Part shown: in pieces, positions 35,122 through 44,152 of the stretch
Layout: each line of letters begins with the position of its first letter
How positions within the stretch are numbered: the first letter of the stretch is position 1
Assembly: GCA_965249615.1 (NCBI GenBank)
Contig: CBDFMI010000005.1
Span: 372,001-436,000, forward strand
Origin: G963555815 sp965249615 [NCBI: bacterium]
GTDB lineage: Bacteria > UBA8248 > JACPRG01
Direction: 5' to 3'
Length of the DNA stretch: 64,000 nt
Notes under the pieces: model-generated
Database searches by the model: none
Told to the model about the DNA's origin: nothing
Seen by the model: only the letters and a program-made list of their open reading frames with translations
Translations under genes and position numbers: made by a program

Positions 35122-35412
35122 ATGGACCTTGAGAAGCTCAGGCAAGAGATCGACGCCATCGACCAGGAGATCCTCGATCTCCTGAACCGACGGGCTTCCT
35201 TCGCGCTTTCCATCGGCGCCATCAAGCGCGACCGGGGGAAGCCGGTCCGGTCCCCCGATCGCGAGCGGGCCATCCTGGACCGCCTTCGCCAGCGATCCAA
35301 AGGCCCTTTGTCCGAGCGGGCGGTGGTGGACCTCTTCTCTCTCATTATCGCCGAGACCCGATCTCTCGAAGGGGCGATGGGAGAGGCAACCCCCAAAGAA
35401 AAAGGCCCTTGA
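35122..35412 (+). CDS. Chorismate mutase, AroQ class
   Basis: 96 residues from ATG 35122, with GGAGG five bases upstream; an open frame from 35086 is not needed. One all-helical AroQ domain: DLEKLRQEIDAIDQEILDLL, followed by RRASFALSIGAIKRDRGKP, SPDRERAILDRLRQR and FSLIIAETRSLEG. It converts chorismate to prephenate for phenylalanine and tyrosine. It stands alone, without prephenate dehydratase or DAHP synthase attached, although such genes often follow. Confidence 0.9.
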   Translation: MDLEKLRQEIDAIDQEILDLLNRRASFALSIGAIKRDRGKPVRSPDRERAILDRLRQRSKGPLSERAVVDLFSLIIAETRSLEGAMGEATPKEKGP

Positions 35413-35486
35413 CAAGGCAAGGTAACCCACGCCAAATTGTCTCTTTGTGAGAATTTGAACAGCCTCTCCGGCTTTCAGAGGCCTTC

Positions 35487-35741
35487 TTGAGCGCAGATCC
35501 CCAGGACGAGCGGAGACGAACATACCGTGAACTGGGTCGTCTCATCTCCCTCGGCTGGGAGTTTGCCGCGGCCATCCTGGTGGGGCTGGGTCTCGGGCTT
35601 CTCATAGACCGCTGGCTGCCCACCCGTCCCTGGGGAACGCTGATCTTCATTCTCTTTGGGATTGCGGCGGGTTTCGTCAACTTCTTTCGGGTAACGCTTG
35701 GAGATGGTCGCTGGGGAAAGGGGGGTGTTTCAGGCGATTGA
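35487..35741 (+). CDS. atpZ: AtpZ-like F0F1-ATPase assembly protein
   Basis: 84 residues with two membrane helices separated by LIDRWLPTRPWGT, the typical AtpZ/AtpQ pattern (GLGLGLLIDRW). Start TTG at 35487 with AGAGG five bases upstream. Its 3' end overlaps atpI by 38 bases. AtpZ and AtpI act together in c-ring assembly and perhaps magnesium uptake. First gene of atpZ-atpI-atpB-atpE. Confidence 0.85.
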   Translation: MSADPQDERRRTYRELGRLISLGWEFAAAILVGLGLGLLIDRWLPTRPWGTLIFILFGIAAGFVNFFRVTLGDGRWGKGGVSGD

Positions 35742-36090
35742 GCGCCGGGGCTGGGGATTGGTCCTGGGGTGTACCGTCTTGAGTGTCTTCCTTTTTTCCC
35801 CCCGGGTCACCTTGGGGCTCCTCTTTGGAGGGTCCCTTGGCCTGCTCAACTTCCACCTCCTAAAAGTTTACTTCACTCGGGTTCTGAAAGGGGGCCGCCC
35901 CCGCGCCTGGCTTCTTCACGTGGCCTACGCGGCAAAGTTCGTGGCCATCGCGGGGCTCCTCGTCCTGGCTTTGGCTCAGGGGGGGCTTCATCCATTGGGA
36001 ATCTCGGCCGGGATCTTCCTCACCATCGTCGCAATTGTGTGGGGGGCGTTGATGCCGGCCAAAGGGCGCTTGGGAGTCGGGCAGACTTAG
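35704..36090 (+). CDS. atpI: ATP synthase subunit I
   Basis: 128 residues from ATG 35704 (TTG 35698 also possible) with four membrane helices. VTLGLLFGGSLGLLNFHLL, then YAAKFVAIAGLLVLAL, matches the AtpI family. AtpI helps assemble the c-ring. It overlaps atpZ and precedes atpB by 19 bases. Confidence 0.82.
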   Translation: MVAGERGVFQAIERRGWGLVLGCTVLSVFLFSPRVTLGLLFGGSLGLLNFHLLKVYFTRVLKGGRPRAWLLHVAYAAKFVAIAGLLVLALAQGGLHPLGISAGIFLTIVAIVWGALMPAKGRLGVGQT

Positions 36091-36109
36091 CCAAGTCGCA
36101 CGCAGAGAG

Positions 36110-36796
36110 ATGCAGGAATCCTATCTTTATTTTTCTATCCCGGGCTGGGTCAACCAGCCCCACGTTTCCTACACCTGGCTTCTCATGGCCGGCCTTCTGG
36201 TGATCTCACTTGTCGTAACCCGAGGACTTCAGCTTGTCCCCTACCGGGGGCAAAACCTCTTTGAAGCGGTCTTCGACGGGGTGTTTGGGTTGATCGAAAC
36301 CATCATGGGCCCTCAGGGCCGGCGCTACTTTCCCCTCATCGCGACCCTTGCCCTTTTCATCCTTATCTCGAATCTGATGGGGCTGATCCCGGGCACCATG
36401 TCGCCCACGGCCAATCTCAACACCACGGCGGGGTGCGCCATCACCGTCTTTTTCGCCACCCACTATGTGGGGATCCGGACCCATGGTTGGAGGTATGTTC
36501 GCCAGTTCACGGGCCCTATCTGGTGGCTTGCACCCATCATGTTCCCCATTGAGATCATTTCCCACTTCACCCGTCCTCTTTCTCTTTCGGTCCGCCTCTT
36601 CGTCAACATCTTCGCCGACGAGACGGTCCTGCTGATCCTGTTCTTCCTTGGGGTGCTCTTCAAGTGGCTCTACGTCCCCATGGTGATCCCCTCCCTGATG
36701 ATCTTCTTCGCCATCTTCATAGCCTTCGTCCAGACCTTTGTCTTCGTCTTGCTCTCCATGATCTATCTTTCTGGTGCCCTTGAGGAAGACCATTGA
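36110..36796 (+). CDS. atpB: ATP synthase subunit a
   Basis: 228 residues with five or six membrane helices. HVSYTWLLMAGLLVISLVVT near the N-terminus; the essential channel arginine is in RPLSLSVRLFVNIFADETVL. The motif differs slightly from the usual RLFGNMFAGE. It forms the proton/ion channel with the c-ring. Upstream atpZ/atpI and downstream atpE confirm it. No atpF or F1 genes follow, so the F1 operon must be elsewhere. Confidence 0.95.
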   Translation: MQESYLYFSIPGWVNQPHVSYTWLLMAGLLVISLVVTRGLQLVPYRGQNLFEAVFDGVFGLIETIMGPQGRRYFPLIATLALFILISNLMGLIPGTMSPTANLNTTAGCAITVFFATHYVGIRTHGWRYVRQFTGPIWWLAPIMFPIEIISHFTRPLSLSVRLFVNIFADETVLLILFFLGVLFKWLYVPMVIPSLMIFFAIFIAFVQTFVFVLLSMIYLSGALEEDH

Positions 36797-36819
36797 GCCA
36801 TCGAGGAAAGGAGCGGTTC

Positions 36820-37173
36820 ATGCATCGAAAAGTCTGGCAGGTGGGGATCCTGACGGCGTGGATCCTGTTCGCGGGGACGTCTGTCGCCTTGGCCCAGGAG
36901 CATGGGGAGGCAGGGCAACAGACGACCTATTTCATGGTGGCGGCCTTCAGCGCCATCTTCGGATTGGCCATTGCCGCCATCGGGGGGGCCACGGCCCAGG
37001 GGAAGAGCATCGTGAAAGCCGTTGAGGGTATTGCCCGAAACCCTGGGGCCGCTGCAGACATCCGGACCTCTCTGATTATCGGCCTGGCCCTCATCGAGTC
37101 CCTGGTCATCTACACCCTTCTGGTAAGCCTGGTCCTTCTCTTCGTGGACCCCTTCGGCCTCGTAGGAGGCTGA
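36820..37173 (+). CDS. atpE: ATP synthase subunit c
   Basis: 117 residues from ATG 36820 (GGAAAGGAG upstream). An unusual N-terminal hydrophobic leader (about 25 residues, ending SVALAQ) precedes the two c-subunit helices. Helix 1 has TAQGKSIVKAVEGIARNP and helix 2 LIIGLALIESLVIYTLLVSL. The ion-binding Glu is in LIESLVIY. A Gln in helix 1, plus the Ser and Tyr at +1 and +5 from the Glu, sit where the Na+ ligands lie in Ilyobacter-type c-subunits; the usual Thr at +2 is Leu. Na+ coupling is possible but not shown. Confidence 0.93.
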   Translation: MHRKVWQVGILTAWILFAGTSVALAQEHGEAGQQTTYFMVAAFSAIFGLAIAAIGGATAQGKSIVKAVEGIARNPGAAADIRTSLIIGLALIESLVIYTLLVSLVLLFVDPFGLVGG

Positions 37174-37283
37174 GGGAGTGGGGGCGCCCGGGCAGGTTGG
37201 TGGCAGGTCCGGGCATCCCCGGGACGTGAACGAGGAAAAGGTGAGCTCGCCTCATCCTCCTCTTGCTTTTGGCCGGGGGGCCC

Positions 37284-37976
37284 ATGCCCGCTCGAAGGCG
37301 TTCCACCCCTCTCAAGGCTGACATCGCGCGCCAGCGGATCCCGAAGGCCGCTGTTTACCGCCTTTCGGTCTACGGCCGGATCCTTCAGGAGCTAGATGAG
37401 GAGCGGGTCCGAGTGGTCTCCTCGGCAGGCCTAGCGGATCGGAGCGGGTTTAACCCAACCCAGATCCGCAAAGATCTTGCCTACTTTGGAGAGTTCGGGA
37501 TCCGCGGCGTCGGCTACCTGGTCGGAGAACTCCGCCAGGTTCTTCGAAGCATCCTCGGGGTCACGCAAAAATGGAAGGTGGCCCTGGTGGGTGCGGGAAA
37601 CCTCGGCTCAGCCCTTTTGGCCTACCAGGGATTCCCCGCTCATGGGTTCTGTTTCGAGGCGGTCTTCGACAAAGACCCCAAGGGCCGGACGAAACGCATT
37701 CGGGATCTGAAGGTCTACGGAATGGACGCGCTTCGGCGCATCGTCCGCTCTCGAGGAATCCAGATGGCCGTTGTGGCCGTACCCGCCAAGGGGGCCCAGG
37801 AGGTAGTGGATCAACTGGCAGAAGCGGGGGTGACCGCCATCTTAAACTTCGCCCCCACTCCCCTCTCGGCCCCCCCCCACGTGAAACTGCGAAACGTGGA
37901 TTTAAGTCTGGAACTGGAGGGGCTTTCTTATTACCTCTCCTGGGAGAAAAGAAGTCGTGGCCAGAAAGGCCGTTGA
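37284..37976 (+). CDS. rex: Redox-sensing transcriptional repressor Rex
   Basis: 230 residues. N-terminal winged helix: LSVYGRILQELDEERVRVVS and FNPTQIRKDLAYFGEFGIRG. C-terminal Rossmann domain binds NAD(H): VALVGAGNLGSALLAYQGF, then VPAKGAQEVVDQLAEAGVTA and ILNFAPTPL. Rex releases DNA when NADH rises, controlling fermentation and respiratory genes. Start ATG at 37284. Its 3' end overlaps tsaB by 20 bases. I saw no clear Rex operator in the window. Confidence 0.93.
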   Translation: MPARRRSTPLKADIARQRIPKAAVYRLSVYGRILQELDEERVRVVSSAGLADRSGFNPTQIRKDLAYFGEFGIRGVGYLVGELRQVLRSILGVTQKWKVALVGAGNLGSALLAYQGFPAHGFCFEAVFDKDPKGRTKRIRDLKVYGMDALRRIVRSRGIQMAVVAVPAKGAQEVVDQLAEAGVTAILNFAPTPLSAPPHVKLRNVDLSLELEGLSYYLSWEKRSRGQKGR

Positions 37977-38703
37977 CGTGCTGAAGGGACCAGTCCTGGG
38001 TATAGACACGGCCACCTCTTCGGCCAGCGTGGCCCTGGTGAAGGGGGGAGAGGTTCAGGCCCAGTTTCTCGTCTCGTCTGGACGCACCCACGCCCACGCC
38101 CTGGCCTGGCTCATCAGAAAGGCCTTGGAGGCCCTGGACATGACGGCCCAGGACCTCGGCGGGGTGGCGGTTTCCGTCGGGCCAGGTTCCTTCACAGGCC
38201 TTCGGATCGGGATCGGAACAGCCCTGGGTCTCACTGCTGCCCTGAGCATCCCCTTGGTCGGGATAGAAACCCTGTGGGCTTATGCCCAAGGAGTGGGTCC
38301 TCACCCTCTCCGGCTTTGTCCGACCCTCGATGCGAGGAAGGGTGAGGTCTTCGCGGCCCTCTTCCGCTATGGAGAGGAAGGGCTCCAGCGCGAAAGCGAG
38401 GATTGGGTCCTCCCCCCGGAGCTCTTGTGCGGGCGAATCCAAGGGCCCACCCTCTTCTTCGGGGAAGGGTCGGAACGCTACCGGGAGATCCTCTCGGCCC
38501 GGGTGGGAGGAAGGGCGCATTTCCTTCCGCCCTCCCAATGGCCGCCGGGGGCGGCACAGGTGGCCCTCGCGGGATGGAATCGAATATCCCGTGGGGAGTC
38601 GGAATCCGCCGCTGGGTTCCGGCCGAAGTATGTTCGGGATTCGGAGGCGGAGGTGATGTGGCGCCGTCGGTATGGGGCAAAAAAGGGAACAACCGTGGTA
38701 TAA
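37957..38703 (+). CDS. tsaB: tRNA threonylcarbamoyladenosine modification protein TsaB
   Basis: 248 residues, inactive Kae1/TsaD-like fold: LGIDTATSSASVALVKGG at the N-terminus, SSGRTHAHALAWLIRKALEA, and VAVSVGPGSFTGLRIGIGTA near 75. TsaB supports TsaD in t6A synthesis at position 37 of ANN-reading tRNAs. Start GTG at 37957 inside the rex 3' end. The C-terminus FRPKYVRDSEAE is typical. Confidence 0.92.
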   Translation: MARKAVDVLKGPVLGIDTATSSASVALVKGGEVQAQFLVSSGRTHAHALAWLIRKALEALDMTAQDLGGVAVSVGPGSFTGLRIGIGTALGLTAALSIPLVGIETLWAYAQGVGPHPLRLCPTLDARKGEVFAALFRYGEEGLQRESEDWVLPPELLCGRIQGPTLFFGEGSERYREILSARVGGRAHFLPPSQWPPGAAQVALAGWNRISRGESESAAGFRPKYVRDSEAEVMWRRRYGAKKGTTVV

Positions 38704-38704
38704 T
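38696..38704 (+). promoter_or_regulatory. Extended -10 promoter for the DUF465-ilv operon
   Basis: TGGTATAAT is a perfect extended -10 element and overlaps the tsaB stop codon. No good -35 is seen, which is usual for this promoter type. The DUF465 gene starts 45 bases downstream. Confidence 0.45.
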
Positions 38705-38748
38705 GCCCGGTTTTCGGGGATTTTCCGCTTGCTCATCGTGGAGGGATC

Positions 38749-38982
38749 ATGGAGGATGCGGCCCTGATTGAACGGCTTCGGCGGGAGAGTCCGGAATTTG
38801 CCCGCCTCTATGAGGAGCATGAACGCCTGGCCCACGAGGTCGATGAGCTTGAGCGGGCTCCTCATCTAACAGCTGAACAGAAACTTGAGCTAAAGCATCT
38901 TAAAAAATTGAAACTCAAAGGGAAAGATGCTATGGAACAACTCGTGGAGCAAGAAAAGAAACGGACCACTTCAAAGAGCTGA
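38749..38982 (+). CDS. DUF465 (YdcH-like) protein
   Basis: 77 residues, all helix, highly charged: SPEFARLYEEHERLAHEVDE and ELKHLKKLKLKGKDAME. This is the DUF465/YdcH pattern of small helical hairpins of unknown role. GGAGG precedes the ATG by five bases. It lies 12 bases upstream of ilvB; the association with acetolactate synthase is probably only operonic. Confidence 0.88.
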   Translation: MEDAALIERLRRESPEFARLYEEHERLAHEVDELERAPHLTAEQKLELKHLKKLKLKGKDAMEQLVEQEKKRTTSKS

Positions 38983-38994
38983 AAGGTTTATGAG

Positions 38995-40743
38995 GTGAAA
39001 GTGGTTTCTCAAAAAAAGGTGGCGATGGGGACAGAAAGCCTGACCGGTGCCGAGATCCTAGTGCGGTGTCTGTCGGCTGAGGGCGTCAAGCACGTCTTCG
39101 GTTACCCAGGGGGGCCCCTTCTCCCTATCTACGACCTCGTCGCGGACTCCACGATCCAGCACATCCTCACCCGCCACGAGCAGGGGGCCATCTACGCGGC
39201 CGAGGGGTACGCCCGGGCGACAGGGCGGGTGGGAGTGTGTATGACGACCTCAGGCCCTGGGGCCACCAACCTCGTGACGGGGATCACCGATGCTTTTATG
39301 GATTCGGTCCCGCTGATGGCCTTCACTGGTCAGGTCCCCACCTCCATGATTGGCAACGACGCCTTCCAGGAGGCCGACATCGTGGGGATTACCCGAACGG
39401 TCACCAAAAATAACTACCTGGTCCGAGATGTCTCGGAGTTGGCCCGCACCGTGAAGGAGGCCTTCTACATCGCTTCCACAGGCCGACCCGGGCCGGTCCT
39501 GGTCGACATGCCAAAGGATATCCTCCCCTCTCGGACTCAGTTCGAGTACCCCAAGGAGGTGCGCCTCAAAGGCTATCAGCCCACCCTCAAGGGCCATCCT
39601 CGCCAGATCAAGCGGGTGGCCGATGCCATCCAAGAGGCCAAGCGACCCGTCCTCTATGTCGGGGGAGGGGCCATTATCTCGGGGGCGGCTGAGGAGCTGA
39701 AGAAGCTTGCCAAGAAGACACAGATCCCGGTCACGGCAACCCTCATGGGCCTGGGCGCCTTCCCGGGGGACGACCCCCTCTTCCTGGGCATGCTGGGGAT
39801 GCATGGGACCGCCTATGCCAATTACGCGGTTTCCGAATCCGACCTTCTCATCGCCGTTGGGGCTAGGTTTGACGACCGGGTGACCGGACGAGTAGACGGG
39901 TTCGCCCCTCAGGCCAAGGTCGTCCACATTGACATCGACCCAACTTCCATCCAGAAGAATGTGCCCGTCGATATCCCCGTGGTGGGCGACGCCAAGGGAA
40001 TTCTGAGGGAGCTGAACAAGCTCGTCTCGCCGGGCAAACGAAAAAGCTGGCTTCAGCAGATCGAGCGCTGGAAAAAGGAATATCCTCTGCGCTACCGGCA
40101 GCGGCCCGGTGAGATTATGCCCCAGGAGATGATCAAGGTCCTTCGGGAGCTCTGTCCCGATGACGCCATCATCACAACCGACGTGGGGCAGCATCAGATG
40201 TGGGCCGCTCAGTATTTTCGAGTCAAAAAGCCCAGGACCTTCATCACTTCCGGAGGGCTCGGCACGATGGGTTTTGGATTTCCAGCAGCCCTGGGGGCCC
40301 AGCTGGCCCAGCCCAAGACCCGCGTGATCTCCCTTGTCGGAGACGGGGGCTTTCAAATGGTGGCCCACGAGCTGGCGACGGCCGTCCAGTACAAGCTCCC
40401 TATCAAAGTCCTCATTATGAACAACCGATTCCTGGGGATGGTGCGCCAGTGGCAGCACCTCTTTCGGGACCGGCGCTACCATTTCACCGACCTGAGCGTG
40501 AACCCTGACTTTGTCAAGCTGGCCGAATGCTACGGAGCGACGGGGGTGGCCATCACCGATCCAGACCGCCTGCGCCCGGACCTCAAGCGCGCTCTCTCGC
40601 TTCCGGGCCCCGTCGTCATCGACTGCCACGTGAGCCGCGAGGAAAATGTCTATCCGATGGTCCCGCCCGGCGGCGCCATCCGGGACATGATCTTCGAAGA
40701 CGACCAAAAGGGCCGAAAGGGGCGGCCTCGAGCGAGCCGCTGA
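38995..40743 (+). CDS. ilvB: Acetolactate synthase large subunit, copy 1
   Basis: 582 residues, full length for AHAS. It condenses pyruvate with pyruvate or 2-oxobutyrate for valine, leucine and isoleucine. [35 protein letters not shown] (the TPP-activating Glu is in RHEQG), and [20 protein letters not shown]. The TPP/Mg motif runs from [18 protein letters not shown] to [13 protein letters not shown]. The FAD region is present. A second, diverged copy follows after 33 bases, and two small subunits after that. Confidence 0.93.
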   Translation: MKVVSQKKVAMGTESLTGAEILVRCLSAEGVKHVFGYPGGPLLPIYDLVADSTIQHILTRHEQGAIYAAEGYARATGRVGVCMTTSGPGATNLVTGITDAFMDSVPLMAFTGQVPTSMIGNDAFQEADIVGITRTVTKNNYLVRDVSELARTVKEAFYIASTGRPGPVLVDMPKDILPSRTQFEYPKEVRLKGYQPTLKGHPRQIKRVADAIQEAKRPVLYVGGGAIISGAAEELKKLAKKTQIPVTATLMGLGAFPGDDPLFLGMLGMHGTAYANYAVSESDLLIAVGARFDDRVTGRVDGFAPQAKVVHIDIDPTSIQKNVPVDIPVVGDAKGILRELNKLVSPGKRKSWLQQIERWKKEYPLRYRQRPGEIMPQEMIKVLRELCPDDAIITTDVGQHQMWAAQYFRVKKPRTFITSGGLGTMGFGFPAALGAQLAQPKTRVISLVGDGGFQMVAHELATAVQYKLPIKVLIMNNRFLGMVRQWQHLFRDRRYHFTDLSVNPDFVKLAECYGATGVAITDPDRLRPDLKRALSLPGPVVIDCHVSREENVYPMVPPGGAIRDMIFEDDQKGRKGRPRASR

Positions 40744-40776
40744 TGACCGCCCAGTAACCCTGAAGGAGATTGGACC

Positions 40777-42453
40777 ATGGAGAAGACCGGGTCCGAGATC
40801 ATCATTGAGGAACTGAAACGCCAGGGGGTGGACCTCATCTTCGGCATGCCGGGGGGGGCCATCATGCCCCTCTACGACACCCTCTATGAAAGCGGTATCC
40901 GACACATCCTCATCCGCCACGAACAGGCGGCAGCCATGGCCGCCGACGGATACGCCCGCTCCACAGGGCGAGTTGGGGTGTGTTTCACCACCTCTGGCCC
41001 CGGGGCCACGAACCTGGTGACGGGGCTCGCCAACGCCCAGATGGACTCGGTCCCTATGGTGGTCGTCACGGGACAGGTGGCCACCTACATGATCGGGAGC
41101 GACGCCTTCCAGGAGGCCGACATCTACGGGATTAGCCTCCCGTGTACGAAATACAACTATCTGGTGAAGGACGTGCAAAACCTTCCCCAGATCGTTCGGG
41201 AGGCTTTCCACATCGCCCGTACAGGCCGCCCCGGCCCGGTCCTCATCGACCTGCCCAAGGACATCCAGATCGCCACGATGGACTACGACCCCGGGATGGA
41301 AACCGACTTGACCACGGTCACCCGCGAGCCCTCGCCCGAGGTGGACCTAGAAGTCATCGCCCGCATGGCCGACGCCATTCACGGGGCGAGCCGGCCCGTC
41401 ATCTACGCGGGAGGGGGGGTCGTCCACTCGGGCTGCTACGATCTCCTCAAGCAGTTCGTGGAGCTCACCAAAATCCCCATCACGACGACCGTCATGGGTC
41501 TCGGTATCTTCCCGATGCGCCATCCCCTCTGCCTTGGGATGCCCGGCATGCACGGGAGCCACGCCGTGAACTATGCCATCTCAGAGAGCGATTGCTTGAT
41601 CGCCCTCGGGGTCCGCTTCGATGACCGGGTGACGGGGGATCTCAACAAATTTGCGCCCAAGGCCACGGTCCTCCACGTGGATATCGATGCGGCGGAGATC
41701 GGAAAGCGGGTCCGCCCCCACCTCTCCATCCACGCCAACGTGGCTGACGCCCTGAAGGAGCTCGTGAAGACGGTCGAGCCCGGGGACTGTGCCGCCTGGC
41801 GTGAGGAGATCGCTGAAAGCAACCGGAAGTTTCCCATGGGCTATCATTCGGACGGCAGTCTCAAACCCCAATACCTCCTCGAGCAACTCGCAGAGGTGAC
41901 CGGCGGGAACGCCATCATGACCACGGGGGTCGGCCAGCACCAGATGTGGGCGGCTCAGTTCTATCCCTTTGAGAAGCCCCGTCATTGGCTCACCTCCGGG
42001 GGGCTTGGCGCAATGGGCTATGGCCTTCCGGCCGCCATCGGGGCCCAGCTCGCCCACCCCGACAAGCTGGTCATCAACCTGGACGGAGACGGGAGCTTTC
42101 AGATCAACCTCCAAGAGCTGGCCACCATCGACCAATACGGGATCCCCGTCAAGACCATCATCCTCAACAACCAGTACCTCGGGATGGTCCGCCAGTGGCA
42201 GGAGTACTTCTTCGAGCGCCGCTACTCGGAGACCCATTACACCCGAAACCCCGACTTTGCGAAGGTGGCCGAGGGGTTCGGGGTGAGAGGAATGCAGCTG
42301 AAGAAGGTGGAGGACGTCCGCCCGGTTCTAGAAGAGGCGCTGTCTTATGACGGCCCTGTGGTGCTTGACGTCTTCATTGCCCAGGAGGAGAACGTCCTCC
42401 CCTTGGTCCCCGCGGGCAAGAGCCTGGCGGAGATGATCGACTTCATTGAATAG
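40777..42453 (+). CDS. ilvB: Acetolactate synthase large subunit, copy 2
   Basis: 558 residues with all AHAS motifs: [60 protein letters not shown], and a TPP motif from LDGDGSFQINLQELATID to [20 protein letters not shown]. It is clearly paralogous to copy 1 but diverged throughout, so the duplication is old. Having two catalytic and two regulatory genes in tandem suggests isozymes with different feedback or substrate preference (inference). GAAGGAG lies before the ATG. Confidence 0.93.
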   Translation: MEKTGSEIIIEELKRQGVDLIFGMPGGAIMPLYDTLYESGIRHILIRHEQAAAMAADGYARSTGRVGVCFTTSGPGATNLVTGLANAQMDSVPMVVVTGQVATYMIGSDAFQEADIYGISLPCTKYNYLVKDVQNLPQIVREAFHIARTGRPGPVLIDLPKDIQIATMDYDPGMETDLTTVTREPSPEVDLEVIARMADAIHGASRPVIYAGGGVVHSGCYDLLKQFVELTKIPITTTVMGLGIFPMRHPLCLGMPGMHGSHAVNYAISESDCLIALGVRFDDRVTGDLNKFAPKATVLHVDIDAAEIGKRVRPHLSIHANVADALKELVKTVEPGDCAAWREEIAESNRKFPMGYHSDGSLKPQYLLEQLAEVTGGNAIMTTGVGQHQMWAAQFYPFEKPRHWLTSGGLGAMGYGLPAAIGAQLAHPDKLVINLDGDGSFQINLQELATIDQYGIPVKTIILNNQYLGMVRQWQEYFFERRYSETHYTRNPDFAKVAEGFGVRGMQLKKVEDVRPVLEEALSYDGPVVLDVFIAQEENVLPLVPAGKSLAEMIDFIE

Positions 42454-42464
42454 GTGACCGAAGC

Positions 42465-42971
42465 GTGAGGCGCATACTTTCCATCATGGTTCGAAACCAC
42501 CCGGGGGTCCTCTCCCATGTGGCAGGACTGTTTACGCGCCGGGCCTTCAACATCGAGAGCGTCGCCGCCGGGCCGACAGAAAATCCCAACGTCACCCGTA
42601 TCCACATCGTGGCCTTGGGAGATGATCGGCAGATCGACCAGGTCATCAAGCAGATCCAAAAGCTCATCGATGTCCTGGAAGTCTCCGTCCTCACATACGC
42701 CGGCTCGGTCACACGGGAGCTCGTCCTGGTGACGATATCTTCCTCTCAAGACAACCGCCAGGAGATCCTCCAGCTGGCCGAGGTCCTCGGGGCTAAGGTG
42801 GTAGATCTCACGGCCCGGGCCATTACCTTGGAGTTCAGCGGCAATGAGCGCCAGGTTAACAGCGCCCTTCGCATGGTCGAGCGATTTGGCGTCAAACGAA
42901 TGGCTCGCACAGGGATGGTCGCCCTCCCCTTCGAAAGCATCTTAGAAGAAGCCCGGGAGCCCATGAGCTGA
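42465..42971 (+). CDS. ilvN: Acetolactate synthase small (regulatory) subunit, copy 1
   Basis: 168 residues. N-terminal ACT domain (RILSIMVRNHPGVLSHVAGL, then FNIESVAAGPTENPNVTRIH) for valine sensing, followed by the ALS small-subunit C-terminal domain (EILQLAEVLGAKVVDLTARA). It activates and confers feedback control on IlvB. Start GTG at 42465, 11 bases after ilvB copy 2. Confidence 0.92.
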   Translation: MRRILSIMVRNHPGVLSHVAGLFTRRAFNIESVAAGPTENPNVTRIHIVALGDDRQIDQVIKQIQKLIDVLEVSVLTYAGSVTRELVLVTISSSQDNRQEILQLAEVLGAKVVDLTARAITLEFSGNERQVNSALRMVERFGVKRMARTGMVALPFESILEEAREPMS

Positions 42972-42976
42972 GGCCT

Positions 42977-43483
42977 ATGGGCGACGAGGCGAGACGTCAT
43001 ACCATCGCAGTTCTAGTGGAAAATAAATTCGGTGTCCTGGCCCGGGTCGCTGGGCTTTTCAGCAGCCGGGGCTTCAACATCGAGAGCCTCTCGGTCGGCG
43101 AGACCCAGGATCCCCAGCTCTCGCGGATGACGATTGTCACCACGGGCGATGAGGCCATCATTGAGCAGATCATCAAGCAGCTCCATCGCCTCATCGATGT
43201 GATCAAGGTGATCGATCTCGCGGAGACCTCCTTTGTGGAACGCGAGATGCTCCTCATCAAGGTCAACGCTGAACCGTCCGTTCGGGCAGAAGTCCTGCGC
43301 CTCTCGGACATTTTCCGTGCTAAGGTGGTGGACGTCTCCCCCAAGACATACACCTTGGAGGTGACCGGGGATCAAGGGAAGATCCGGGCCATGCTCGACC
43401 TCCTGCATCCTCACGGCATCAAGGAGATCGCCCGCTCGGGCAAGGTCGCCCTCGCTCGGGGGACTCAGGCCATGAAAGCATAA
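42977..43483 (+). CDS. ilvN: Acetolactate synthase small (regulatory) subunit, copy 2
   Basis: 168 residues, same two-domain layout as copy 1: ACT domain HTIAVLVENKFGVLARVAGL and FNIESLSVGETQDPQLSRMT, then EVLRLSDIFRAKVVDVSPKT. It is diverged from copy 1, so it may regulate the other large subunit or respond to a different amino acid. It follows copy 1 by five bases. The usual next gene, ilvC, is not here; psd follows after two bases. Confidence 0.92.
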   Translation: MGDEARRHTIAVLVENKFGVLARVAGLFSSRGFNIESLSVGETQDPQLSRMTIVTTGDEAIIEQIIKQLHRLIDVIKVIDLAETSFVEREMLLIKVNAEPSVRAEVLRLSDIFRAKVVDVSPKTYTLEVTGDQGKIRAMLDLLHPHGIKEIARSGKVALARGTQAMKA

Positions 43484-43485
43484 AG

Positions 43486-44136
43486 ATGACTGTAAGCAGT
43501 CGAAGGCGCCTTCCCATCGTGAGAGAGGGGTATCTCTACTTCGGGGTAGGGGTTCTTGCGGCCCTTCTCGCCGGCTTCCTGGGGTGGCCCATCCTGGCAG
43601 CGGGGCTCGGCGCCCTCGCCCTCTTTGTGGCCTACTTCTTCAGGGACCCGGAACGTCCTATCCCCAGTGACCCCCTGGCCATCCTCTCCCCTGCCGACGG
43701 CCGTGTGGTTCTCATCCAAAGGCCTCAACGGGAAGTTGCCCCAGGTGAGGGATCTATCCAGGTCAGCATCTTCCTCTCCCTTTTCAATGTCCACGTGAAC
43801 CGGGCGCCTCTCGGAGGACGGGTCCTTTCCACCGATTACCGACCGGGGCGTTTTCTGGCGGCCTTCAAGTCGGAGGCCTCATCTCTGAACGAGCAAAACG
43901 CAATCCAAATTGACGGTGGTGATTTGAAGGTGACGGTCAGACAGATCGCGGGGCTTTTGGCCCGACGCATCGTCTGCTGGGCCAAGCCCGGCGATGAGCT
44001 GGCGCCGGGCGAGCGCCTCGGACTGATCCGATTCGGCTCTCGCGTAGACCTGATTCTCCCCGAAGGGGTACGTCTCGAGGTGGCCGAAGGGGATCGGGTG
44101 AAGGCGGGCAAGGACATCGTGGCCTGGGTCCACTAG
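43486..44136 (+). CDS. psd: Phosphatidylserine decarboxylase proenzyme (short form)
   Basis: 216 residues. One or two N-terminal membrane helices, then the decarboxylase core: ILSPADGRVV near residue 65, SIFLSLFNVHVNRAPLGG near 90, and the self-cleavage site Gly-Ser in LIRFGSRVDLILPEGV near 183, which gives the pyruvoyl group. It makes phosphatidylethanolamine at the membrane. Adjacent pssA supplies its substrate. Confidence 0.93.
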   Translation: MTVSSRRRLPIVREGYLYFGVGVLAALLAGFLGWPILAAGLGALALFVAYFFRDPERPIPSDPLAILSPADGRVVLIQRPQREVAPGEGSIQVSIFLSLFNVHVNRAPLGGRVLSTDYRPGRFLAAFKSEASSLNEQNAIQIDGGDLKVTVRQIAGLLARRIVCWAKPGDELAPGERLGLIRFGSRVDLILPEGVRLEVAEGDRVKAGKDIVAWVH

Positions 44137-44152
44137 AGGAGGACCACTTTTA

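Noticed and set aside
37561-38865. Minus-strand open frame of 434 residues
   Set aside because: It is antisense to rex and tsaB and has a low-complexity Pro/Arg/Gly product.
39250-41211. Minus-strand open frame of 653 residues
   Set aside because: It is antisense to both ilvB genes; GC-rich codon bias keeps the opposite frame open, and the product shows no motif.
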